In this document: positions 45,111-53,130 of the stretch, one piece after another | How the letters are laid out: each line of letters opens with the position of its first letter | Position numbering within the stretch: the stretch's first letter is position 1 | Assembly: GCA_009691765.1 (NCBI GenBank) | Contig: SIAO01000003.1 | Span: forward strand, 62,001-126,000 | From: Planctomycetota bacterium | GTDB taxonomy: Bacteria; Planctomycetota; GCA-002687715 | Direction: 5' to 3' | Length of the DNA: 64,000 nucleotides | Notes under the pieces: model-generated | What the model was told of the DNA's origin: nothing | Databases searched by the model: none | The model's input: the letters and a program-made list of their open reading frames with translations, nothing else | Program-made: the position numbers and the translations under genes

Positions 45111-47128
45111 GTCTGCACGACTACATCAATGCGTTAGGCCAAGCGGAAATCTCGGATCTGTGGCGTCATTGGAATGGCGGCACAGAACCCGCGCGCATGG
45201 CTCACGACGCGTTGCGCCGCGAAGTCGTGCGCTTGATGAGCGACGTGGGGCGCGTACGCCAGCGGGTGCGCGAATTGCCACCGCGCTGCCGTGAGTTTCT
45301 CTTTTGGCTGGTGCGTCAGCCACAGCATGAACTGCCGCTCAGCCGGTTTGAGAGTGATGGTCTGGATTGCCCGCTGTCGCTGACGGAAATTGAATCTGCG
45401 CGTGCCACGCTCCGCCGCCGCGGGTTTGTGCTCGAAATCCGCGATCTCGATTGGAAACATTTCCAAGAGCCCATGCTCAAGGTGCCTGAAGACCTCGCAT
45501 CACTCATTCAAGGGCACACCAATTCTGTCGGCAGCGGCCTCGAAGCGGTCTTCACGCTGCGCGGCTTCCTGAAGACTGTGCCACGCAAGGAACTGGAAAG
45601 CCGTCTCGCGCATCTTGGCCTTCCTGAAGCGCTTGCGGCAGATCCTGCGGCGCTGCTGGAACGGATCTCTGATGGTGACACCGTTGCGCGCTTGTTCAGT
45701 GCCATCACGGATCCGGAGATCCGCGAAGTCGCAGAGCTGGTGTTGCGTGATCACGGCGGCCTCGGTGAACTGCGTCATCTCGAACGCACGGGTGTGCGCT
45801 GTCCCGATACAGAGAAGGTGCGTGTCGAACTTGAGCGTTGCCTACTCGGCACGGTCATGCGCGGCGATCTCACCGACATCGGCATTCAGTTCAGTGCCGG
45901 CTCCGTGATCCTGTTTCTCGATGTCATCCGCCCAACGCTTGTCGTGCGCGCGACGAATGGCGGCGAAGATGTTCCGGCCGTCGCTCCCGACATTCTTGCG
46001 GACATCAGCGCCGCGAAGACTTACATTGATCATCACGCTGTGCGTACCACGCGTGACGGCACGCTGTACCGCGCCACTTTGCGCAAGATGGAAGAGGAAT
46101 CGTTGTCGCCGGGGGAGCGCCCCTTCGGCAGCGAAGCGTCTTTGGCTTTCATCCTTCGTTTCCTCGAAGAAGAGGGCCTGATTCGCCCTGATGCCGAGTC
46201 GCGCATGCGCACGTCTGAAGCTTGGGAGGCCTTCGCGCATCGCGGGCCCATAGAACGCACCGAAATGTTGTTGTCATTTGTTTCGAACGACAATGCCAAA
46301 GTGCGCACGCCGGCTCACATGGCCAGTTTGCGTAAAGCTCTCGTGGCACAGTTGCAGGACCTCGGGCGCTGTCCGGCCATCGCGCTGAAACCGTTAGCGC
46401 TGCTTGCGCGCAATGCGTGGTTGGCGGGCATGGATCGTGCAAGCGCAGCGGAGCGCTTCCAGCGGCGGTTCAAACGGACGCCGGTAACGACGTTGCCAAC
46501 TCCTGCGGTGTTAGCTCGCGACTTAGTGGAGTTTTCAGGTGAAGGCATGTGGAATGCCGGCATCGTGGAACTGCGCTGCGATGATTTCGGTCCAGAAGCG
46601 CTGCGTTTGACGCGCGTGGGTGCTGCTGTGCTCGGTTTGCCCGTCGAAGAATCGGACGCTGGCGCGGGTGCATTGCTGGTCACGCCGGACTTTGAGGTGA
46701 TCGTCTATCCCGAGCTTAGTGGTGTGGATTTGCTGCACGAGTTGGCCCGCTTTGCACGGCGCGAGAAGGCGGATTTCATCTTGCATTACCGCATTTCTGA
46801 GCGCTCGGTGCATGAAGCCGCCGCAGCGGGAATGCGTTCCGAGGAGATGCTCTCCGTCCTGAGCAACAACGCGCGTCATGCAGTGCCTATCAATGTTGAG
46901 CAGTCTATGCGCGGCTGGGCCGAGGCTGTGACGGTGCTGCAGGTGCGTCGTGGCGTGTTGGTCTCTGCGGCCAGCGAAGACTGCGTGGATCGTGCCCTGC
47001 GCGTGCGCGAATTGCGCGGCGTCGTGTTGGACCGTTTGAATCCGACGACGTTGCTGTTGGGTGAAGACCCAGCTTCACCGCGCATTTCTGAAGCGCTGCG
47101 TAGCGCAGGCTTCTTCTTGCGCGGCTGA
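45107..47128 (+). CDS. XPB-associated protein (Helicase_C_3-like domain)
   Basis: The protein (673 aa) starts with GTG overlapping the XPB gene by 4 nt. It is mostly helical, with winged-helix-like stretches (residues 60-200). The C-terminal domain (about 525-670) contains LLVTPDFEVIVYPELSG, FILHYRISERSVHEAAAAGM and LSNNARHAVPINVEQSMRGWAE. This block is the domain known as Helicase_C_3, also called XPB/Ssl2-like. In Mycobacterium a comparable protein is encoded beside the XPB helicase, so the pairing is conserved over a large distance. The precise role is unknown; it probably regulates or loads the helicase. Confidence 0.87.
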   Translation: MSLHDYINALGQAEISDLWRHWNGGTEPARMAHDALRREVVRLMSDVGRVRQRVRELPPRCREFLFWLVRQPQHELPLSRFESDGLDCPLSLTEIESARATLRRRGFVLEIRDLDWKHFQEPMLKVPEDLASLIQGHTNSVGSGLEAVFTLRGFLKTVPRKELESRLAHLGLPEALAADPAALLERISDGDTVARLFSAITDPEIREVAELVLRDHGGLGELRHLERTGVRCPDTEKVRVELERCLLGTVMRGDLTDIGIQFSAGSVILFLDVIRPTLVVRATNGGEDVPAVAPDILADISAAKTYIDHHAVRTTRDGTLYRATLRKMEEESLSPGERPFGSEASLAFILRFLEEEGLIRPDAESRMRTSEAWEAFAHRGPIERTEMLLSFVSNDNAKVRTPAHMASLRKALVAQLQDLGRCPAIALKPLALLARNAWLAGMDRASAAERFQRRFKRTPVTTLPTPAVLARDLVEFSGEGMWNAGIVELRCDDFGPEALRLTRVGAAVLGLPVEESDAGAGALLVTPDFEVIVYPELSGVDLLHELARFARREKADFILHYRISERSVHEAAAAGMRSEEMLSVLSNNARHAVPINVEQSMRGWAEAVTVLQVRRGVLVSAASEDCVDRALRVRELRGVVLDRLNPTTLLLGEDPASPRISEALRSAGFFLRG

Positions 47129-47143
47129 GCCAAACTTCTGAGC

Positions 47144-49363
47144 TTACGCGAGGCCGTCGGCGATGCTGAGCACCGTCCAGCGCGTCTTGCCGCTGCGGTT
47201 TTCCAGATCGAAGCTCTCGGAAACACCCTTGCCGATGATGGCCTTGCCCAGATCGGACAAGTAGGAGATGCGCCCGTGGCCGGGATCGACTTCCCAGGGG
47301 CCGAGCAATGTGTACGTTTCCATCGCGCCGTTTTCGTTGCGAAGCGCGACGCAGCTGCCGAGCGCAGCGTGCTTGCCGTCTTGCTGATTGCGGTCGATCA
47401 CGCGCGCTCTTGCAAGCTCACCGCTCATTTCTTCCGATTGGTGCGTCAAGCGTGACTGCTTCTCGATAGCGGCCGTCCACTCGGAGTTTTCGGACAAGTC
47501 GCCGTAGCTTGCGGCACGCCCGATTTCGACAGCGTTTTCGGGGATCTGGCGGTTGACGAGATCTTCGAACTCTTGGCGCTTACGCAGCAGCCCTGCTTCT
47601 GTGCAGAAGAGGACTGTCGGGTCGAAGAGCAGGTTGCTGGGTGTGCTCGTGGCAAGGGTGCCACCAGGTTGCATGCGGCCGAGTTCTGGGCGCGCGCGGA
47701 ACATGCGCGCCAACATCTGATCGCGCGTCTCACCGAAGATGCTGCGGTGATTGCGCAACATGCTGGCAGCGTTTGAGCCGACCTCGGCGCTGCAAGAGAG
47801 GAATGCGCTGCGCACGAACTCGTAGTCGCGAGATTGGAACAACGACGTGAGGCTGCGCGCGAGGCGTTTTTTCTCCTCGTCTTTGTCAGCGGTGAGTGTG
47901 AGATGTTCGTGCAACATCAGCGCCTTCTCGAAGAGAGCGATGAGGCTCTCGCCGGGAATCTGCTTGGGCAGTTTGCTGCCGATGGATTCGCGCAAATACC
48001 ACAAGAATGCCGCTGAATGCTCGCGGAAGCGCTCTGTGACCTTGCGCATCACATCGCGGGCACTGTCTTCAGCACCGGCGCGCAGGAGATCGGAGAGGCC
48101 CAGTTCCGCAGTTTCTGGTTCGCCGTTCTCGATGAGCAGCACGCAGAAACGAGGCCAGTCGTCACCCAGCTTCGGACGCAACACGAGGGCTGCCGCTTGG
48201 CGGTGCCCACCGACAGGGATTTCGCCGATTGCAGTCAACACTTTGCTGGGACTTTCGCAAAGCGCGGCGGGAACGAGTTCCGCGGGGATCACGATGTCCG
48301 GCACGAAGCTCTTGCATTCGGCAAGCAGGAAGGCGAGCGAAATGCGGCATCCGCGGTTGAACAGTTTGGACTGATCCACCATGCGCTGCGCCACATCGCG
48401 CACTGCATCCGGACCCTCCTCTTGGTTTCGGGCCTCAGCCAGCAGCGTTTTTAGATAGCGCAGACGCTTGTCGTCGCTGTCCAAAAGAGCGAGGTCGCGC
48501 AGGCAGGTGCTGGCATATCCACGGTCAGTGGCGGAGAACTCGATTTGGGGATTCGCTCCGGGCGCCATCACCAAATCTGGAGCGGCCTTGACAAGCACTT
48601 TGGCTTTGTTCCAGAAGGAGGCCCACTTTTCCTGTGGGATGATGGCCGGCGAAAGCCTGTCGCGCACTTCGCGCAAAGTGGCTTTGCCCCCACGACTCTT
48701 CACTGCGGAGCGGATCAGCGAGACAGGATTGCCGTCGACCAACTGCAGGATTTCGGGCTGACGATCGAATCGCAGCGCGCGCAAGTCATCGTTCTCGATG
48801 AACTGCGTGACTTTTGCAGCCATCTCGAGGTTCATGCGCCGTCCGCGGGATTGCTCGAAGTCCATCACCACGAGCATCTCGATGAAATCTACAGAGACCA
48901 CGCGCCCCGCGCCCCATCCAGCCGGATGGAAGAGATAGCGGCCTGCGCTGAACCCAAGGAAATTCTCGAGCTTGTCGACGCTGGGGCGGATGTCGCCGCC
49001 ACTGTCGAGTCCGCTCTTCTCGAGCAGCACCGGCAAGCGTTCGTCATTGGCATAGAGCGCCTTGTATGCCGTGAGCAGTCCAGAACGGAGCCCCTTCTCG
49101 CGGGGGTTCAAAGTGGCCAAGCGTCGCAGCGCGGTAATCGCTTCAGAATGAAGGTTGCACTCGAGCAGTTTGGGCGCCAAGAGCCCAAGGAAGGTGGCCG
49201 CTTTGTCCATCAGCCCTTTGGCGTGAAGGGTGTCGATACCACCGATGAACGCGCCTATTTCGCCGGGATGCTGATCCATCATCTCCAGCCACAGATCTTC
49301 GAAGGCTTTGAGGTCGTTGCGTTCGGCGGTCTCGCGGAGGCGTCGGGCGAGGGAGTGGCTCAT
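47144..49363 (-). CDS. Long protein with C-terminal GreA/GreB transcription-factor domain
   Basis: The protein (739 aa) ends with a complete Gre module. The coiled coil (about 580-655) carries the acidic tip YGDLSENSEW, whose Asp and Glu stimulate RNA polymerase cleavage. The FKBP-like domain that follows contains YLSDLGKAIIGKGVSESFDL. The first 570 residues are unrelated, mostly helical with TPR-like stretches at the start (MSHSLARRLRETAERNDLKAF to LRRLATLNPREKGLRS) and a beta patch near YLFHPAGWGAGRVVSVDF. Similar long Gre proteins occur in Chlamydia. ATG at 49363 was chosen because family-like sequence starts there. It converges with the XPB partner gene. Confidence 0.9.
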   Translation of the reverse strand: MSHSLARRLRETAERNDLKAFEDLWLEMMDQHPGEIGAFIGGIDTLHAKGLMDKAATFLGLLAPKLLECNLHSEAITALRRLATLNPREKGLRSGLLTAYKALYANDERLPVLLEKSGLDSGGDIRPSVDKLENFLGFSAGRYLFHPAGWGAGRVVSVDFIEMLVVMDFEQSRGRRMNLEMAAKVTQFIENDDLRALRFDRQPEILQLVDGNPVSLIRSAVKSRGGKATLREVRDRLSPAIIPQEKWASFWNKAKVLVKAAPDLVMAPGANPQIEFSATDRGYASTCLRDLALLDSDDKRLRYLKTLLAEARNQEEGPDAVRDVAQRMVDQSKLFNRGCRISLAFLLAECKSFVPDIVIPAELVPAALCESPSKVLTAIGEIPVGGHRQAAALVLRPKLGDDWPRFCVLLIENGEPETAELGLSDLLRAGAEDSARDVMRKVTERFREHSAAFLWYLRESIGSKLPKQIPGESLIALFEKALMLHEHLTLTADKDEEKKRLARSLTSLFQSRDYEFVRSAFLSCSAEVGSNAASMLRNHRSIFGETRDQMLARMFRARPELGRMQPGGTLATSTPSNLLFDPTVLFCTEAGLLRKRQEFEDLVNRQIPENAVEIGRAASYGDLSENSEWTAAIEKQSRLTHQSEEMSGELARARVIDRNQQDGKHAALGSCVALRNENGAMETYTLLGPWEVDPGHGRISYLSDLGKAIIGKGVSESFDLENRSGKTRWTVLSIADGLA

Positions 49364-49496
49364 GGTTTTCTGCTGGTACCCGCGACGGGGCTCGGCATGG
49401 TACCAAGGGACTTGTGTGAAACCATGGCGGCTGTCGGCCCTTTGCTGAGCGGCTGTAAGGGGATAAACCCGCGTGTCGCTTGCGACGGAGGCTTCT

Positions 49497-49715
49497 ATGG
49501 ACATCGACCCCGCCCTGCTCGACCTTTTGCGCTGTCCTGAATCGCGTGCGCCGTTGGTTCTCGATGGCACATGGTTGGTGAGCACTGACGGCGCGACGAG
49601 GCGGCGCTACCGCATCGAAGCGGGCATCCCAGACATGATTCTCGATGATTCAGAGGTGCTTTCTGAGGCGGATTGGGCTCAGGTCATGCAACGCGCAGGT
49701 GTGGGTCGTGGCTGA
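49497..49715 (+). CDS. Trm112-like/UPF0434 zinc-ribbon-type small protein
   Basis: The protein (72 aa) is of the Trm112/YcaR family: LLDLLRCPESRAPLVL, then RRRYRIEAGIPDMILDDSE. Only one of the usual cysteines is present, so zinc binding is unlikely. Family members activate methyltransferases in eukaryotes; the bacterial role is unclear. ATG at 49497 is preceded by GGAGG at ideal spacing. It overlaps the HIT gene by 8 nt. Confidence 0.9.
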   Translation: MDIDPALLDLLRCPESRAPLVLDGTWLVSTDGATRRRYRIEAGIPDMILDDSEVLSEADWAQVMQRAGVGRG

Positions 49716-50046
49716 AACCATCTTCGCTCGCATGTTGCGCGGCGAGATCCCGACCCGCTTTCTGCATGAGGACGAGCATTGCGTGGCTTTTGCAGATATC
49801 GCGCCGCAAGCTCCGTTTCACGTGCTGGTCGTGCCGCGGCGTCCGCTGACAAACATCGGCGCCGCTGAAACTGCAGATGGCGCACTCCTTGGTCATTTGC
49901 AACTTGTCGCGGCGGTATTGGCCAAGGCTGCAGGCTACGCAGACTTCCGCATTGTGACGAACAGCGGCGCCGGAGCAGGGCAGTCGGTGATGCACTTGCA
50001 CCTGCATGTGCTCGCCGGGCGCACATTGCGCTGGCCACCAGGTTAA
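49708..50046 (+). CDS. HIT-family nucleotide hydrolase (HINT-like)
   Basis: The protein (112 aa) is a histidine-triad protein that probably hydrolyses AMP-linked compounds. It has TIFARMLRGEIP, FADIAPQAPFHVLVVPRR, VTNSGAGAGQSVMHLHLHVLAGR and the triad H96-x-H98-x-H100. It starts with GTG at 49708, overlapping the preceding gene by 8 nt. Length and motif order match the HINT branch. Confidence 0.95.
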   Translation: MAETIFARMLRGEIPTRFLHEDEHCVAFADIAPQAPFHVLVVPRRPLTNIGAAETADGALLGHLQLVAAVLAKAAGYADFRIVTNSGAGAGQSVMHLHLHVLAGRTLRWPPG

Positions 50047-50115
50047 GGCCATATGGCAGCGCTTGCTCGCTCAGCGCCGCGTGCTCTTGCGACAAGCGGC
50101 CGCATGAGATTCAGA

Positions 50116-50198
50116 TACCGAGGGAGGGACTCGAACCCTCAAGGTCTTGCGACCAGCGGATTTTGAATCCGCCGCGGCTGCCATTTCGCCACCCCGGC
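50116..50198 (-). tRNA. tRNA-Leu (anticodon CAA)
   Basis: A full cloverleaf is present on the minus strand. The acceptor arm is GCCGGGG/CCTCGGT with discriminator A, and the D arm GCG/CGC. The anticodon stem GCGGA/TCCGC carries loop TTCAAAA, giving anticodon CAA. The long variable arm is typical of class II tRNAs, and the T arm is GAGGG-TTCGAGT-CCCTC. The 3' CCA is not encoded and must be added after transcription. Confidence 0.96.
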
Positions 50199-50243
50199 TT
50201 TGGGGCGCCATCATAGACACAGGTTGTTGCGACTCAAAGGCCT

Positions 50244-51203
50244 TCACAGTTTCCTGGCGGGAGCGTGCTGGTTGTGCGGATCTTGAGTCGTGTTTTCGGG
50301 CCAAGGATCTAAGTGGATGATGACTCTGGCCCCGGGCAAAGCCTGTTCTAAAGCTGCGCGGATTTCTTCGGCGAGGTCGTGAGCCTGGCGCAGTGAAACA
50401 TCAGCATCCATCTCCACGTGCATCTGCAAAAAGCGATCTGGCCCACTCCGGCGTGTGAGGAGGTCGTGGTAGCCGTGGATGCGTCCTTCGAAGCCCTTCA
50501 TAGTGCTGTGAATCTCTGCGAGCTCTTCTTTGGTGAGTCCGCGGTCCATCAAAGACTGTGCGGAGTCCACAAAGACTGTGAGGGCGGTGCGCAGGATCAG
50601 GAGCGACACCGCGCCTGCCACGAGGGCATCGATCCAAGGCGAATCCAGCAGCAGTTCGGCGCCGAAGGCTGCCAAGACGCCAGCGTTCACGATCCAGTCG
50701 GAGGCGTAGTGGGCCGCGTCGGTGTCCAGAGCAGGGCTGCGCAGCGCACGTGCGGCGCGGCGTAAATAGGCAGCGATCCCCAATGCGGCAGCGATGGAAA
50801 ACAAGGCCACGCCAACACCCAACCACGAATGTTGCAACGGCGCATCGTCGTGCACACGCAGCCACCCTTGCCACGCAGCAACGCCACCGGATGTGGCGAT
50901 CAGCAGTGCCTGAAAAATGCCAGCAAGATGTTCGAGTTTTCCGTGTCCAAAGGGATGGCCTTCATCGGCAGGTTGTCCAGCTGCGCGGATGATCAGCGCA
51001 TTGAGTCCGGAAACCAGCACATCGCTCAAGCTATCCAGAGCTGCGGCGAGCATGGCGGCTGAACCCGTGAAAAACCACGCGCCGAGTTTCAGGAGTGCGA
51101 GCACAACAGAGAGCAGCGCGGCAACAACAGCTGGGCTTTCCCTGCGCTGAAGTTTCTCGCCCGCGTCGTGCATGTCGCTATTGTGGTCGAGTGTTGCGCT
51201 CAT
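50244..51203 (-). CDS. Cation diffusion facilitator (FieF/ZitB-like metal efflux)
   Basis: The protein (319 aa) is a membrane proton/metal antiporter with about six helices and a C-terminal cytosolic domain (about 225-310). The transport-site residues are D57 and D61 (DSLSD) in helix 2 and H165/D169 (HYASD) in helix 5, an arrangement typical of iron/zinc exporters of the FieF type. HPFGHGKLE follows helix 2 as in the family. The C-terminal domain has HVEMDADVSLRQAHDLAEEI. It is divergent from speA, with about 50 bp between. Substrate is inferred only. Confidence 0.93.
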   Translation of the reverse strand: MSATLDHNSDMHDAGEKLQRRESPAVVAALLSVVLALLKLGAWFFTGSAAMLAAALDSLSDVLVSGLNALIIRAAGQPADEGHPFGHGKLEHLAGIFQALLIATSGGVAAWQGWLRVHDDAPLQHSWLGVGVALFSIAAALGIAAYLRRAARALRSPALDTDAAHYASDWIVNAGVLAAFGAELLLDSPWIDALVAGAVSLLILRTALTVFVDSAQSLMDRGLTKEELAEIHSTMKGFEGRIHGYHDLLTRRSGPDRFLQMHVEMDADVSLRQAHDLAEEIRAALEQALPGARVIIHLDPWPENTTQDPHNQHAPARKL

Positions 51204-51253
51204 TGCCAGTGCCTGCCTATGGAGGCAGCGCGAGGGGGAAGTAACATCCGGCC

Positions 51254-53128
51254 ATGACCAATCGGGAACAAGCGCTCGCTCGCTTCGCAGTTGATGGGTG
51301 GGGCGCTGGCTACTACTCCATCGACGAACAAGGCTTTGCCACGGTCGCTCCGCAGCCCGGATCCAAAGCCACAGTGCGCATTCCTGATGTCGTTGAAGAA
51401 CTGCGTCGACGTGGTTTTCGTTCGCCTTTCTTGCTGCGCTTTCCGCAAATCCTGAAGGACCGCGTGGGTCGTCTGAACACCGCGTTTAATGATGCCATTC
51501 GTGAGTTCAACTATCCGGCGCACTTTCAGGGTGTGTATCCCGTCAAGGTGAATCAGCAACGCGTGGTGGTGGAAGCGCTCGTCGAAGAGAGCGGCAATCA
51601 TCGCTACGGCCTCGAAGCCGGCTCGAAAGCGGAGCTCGTGCTGGCGCTGACACAGGCAGTGCACGAAGACGCACTCATCATTTGTAACGGCTACAAGGAC
51701 CGCGACTACATCGAACTCGCACTTCGAGGTGCGCAGGCCGGTAGCAAGATCATCTTGATCTGCGAGACCATTCACGAAGTGCACGACGTGCTCGCCATTT
51801 CGCAAGAGTTGGGAATCAAACCAGCGATCGGAATGCGCGTGCGTTTGAATTCACGTGGCTCGGGCAAGTGGATCGAGTCTGGCGGAGCCCATGCGAAGTT
51901 CGGGTTGTCGAGCTCGGAAATCCTCGCGGGCTTGCGCTTGCTCGAGCAGGCAGGCTGTCCAGAAGTGTTGCGCGTGATCCACTTTCACATCGGTTCGCAG
52001 ATCAGCGACATTCTCTCTGTCAAGGAAGCGGTCAAAGAAGCCACGCGCCTCTATTGCCACATCAAGCGCCGCTCTCCGGGTCTTGATTATCTCGACATGG
52101 GTGGTGGTCTTGGTATCGATTACGACGGCAGCAACACTGCTACCGACTGGAGCCGCAACTACACGCTCGAAGAGTATTGTCGCGACTGCGTTTACAACGT
52201 GCTCAGCGTGTGTGAGCAAGAAGAAGTGACGCCCCCCATCATCGTGACGGAATCTGGGCGCGCGGTCACAGCTTTCGGTGCGCTGACGGTGGTTTCGCCG
52301 CTGAAGGTCATTGGCCGCGTTGAAGCGCGCACGGTGGAACTGGGTCCAGATCCTTGCCACCAAGTGGTGGAGCTGCGCTCTGCTCTGGGCGACATCAATC
52401 GCAAGAATTGGCGCGAAATCGTGAACGATGGCAAGTCGCTGAACGAAGAAGTGTTGGTCGGATTCAAACTCGGCTACATCACGCTCGAAGACCGCGCCGC
52501 AGGGGAAGCTCTCTTCGCAGAGATCTGCGCCAAGGCCCTCGATGTCATGGATGCGAAAGAGGAATACGCAGAAGAAGTGGCCGAACTGCATGGGCACGTC
52601 GCGCCCATGGTGGTCTGCAATTTTTCGGTGTTTCAATCCACACCGGACACTTGGGCCGTGCGCCAAGTTTTCCCCATCATGCCGCTGTCGCGGTTGTGTG
52701 AAGAGAAAATGACCTTGGCCACTGTCGGTGACATCACCTGCGACTCTGATGGACGCATCGACGATTTTCTTGGCGAGACGGGGACTTGCAGCAAGACCAT
52801 CCCGCTGCCTTCACTCACGATTGACGATCCCTTTCTTATCGGGATATTTCTCGTGGGCGCGTATCAAGACACTTTGGGCGATTACCACAACCTCATGGGC
52901 GCGGCGAACGAAGCAGCGGTCTGGATCGACGGGCCCGGTGAGTTTCGCATCGTCAATCAGTATCGCGGCAGCACAGTGAGTGAAGCGATGAACCCCTTCG
53001 GCTACGAGCGCCAAATGCTCGTCAGCCGGTTCGATGACCGCCACGGCGGCGACGATTCTGCTGACACCTTGCGTTACCGCGACTGCTTCTTGCGCGTGCT
53101 GAGTTCGGGCACTTACCTGCGCCGTTAG
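51254..53128 (+). CDS. speA: Biosynthetic arginine decarboxylase
   Basis: This PLP enzyme (624 aa) converts arginine to agmatine for polyamine synthesis. PLP lysine K98 lies in YPVKVNQ, followed by GLEAGSKAEL, ICNGYKDRDYIELAL, FHIGSQISDI, YLDMGGGLGIDYDG and the late CDSDG motif near the active-site cysteine (GDITCDSDGRID). It is full length for the alanine-racemase-fold class. ATG at 51254. It converges with argS with two bases between stops; a further arginine-related enzyme lies beyond argS. Confidence 0.97.
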   Translation: MTNREQALARFAVDGWGAGYYSIDEQGFATVAPQPGSKATVRIPDVVEELRRRGFRSPFLLRFPQILKDRVGRLNTAFNDAIREFNYPAHFQGVYPVKVNQQRVVVEALVEESGNHRYGLEAGSKAELVLALTQAVHEDALIICNGYKDRDYIELALRGAQAGSKIILICETIHEVHDVLAISQELGIKPAIGMRVRLNSRGSGKWIESGGAHAKFGLSSSEILAGLRLLEQAGCPEVLRVIHFHIGSQISDILSVKEAVKEATRLYCHIKRRSPGLDYLDMGGGLGIDYDGSNTATDWSRNYTLEEYCRDCVYNVLSVCEQEEVTPPIIVTESGRAVTAFGALTVVSPLKVIGRVEARTVELGPDPCHQVVELRSALGDINRKNWREIVNDGKSLNEEVLVGFKLGYITLEDRAAGEALFAEICAKALDVMDAKEEYAEEVAELHGHVAPMVVCNFSVFQSTPDTWAVRQVFPIMPLSRLCEEKMTLATVGDITCDSDGRIDDFLGETGTCSKTIPLPSLTIDDPFLIGIFLVGAYQDTLGDYHNLMGAANEAAVWIDGPGEFRIVNQYRGSTVSEAMNPFGYERQMLVSRFDDRHGGDDSADTLRYRDCFLRVLSSGTYLRR

Positions 53129-53130
53129 GG

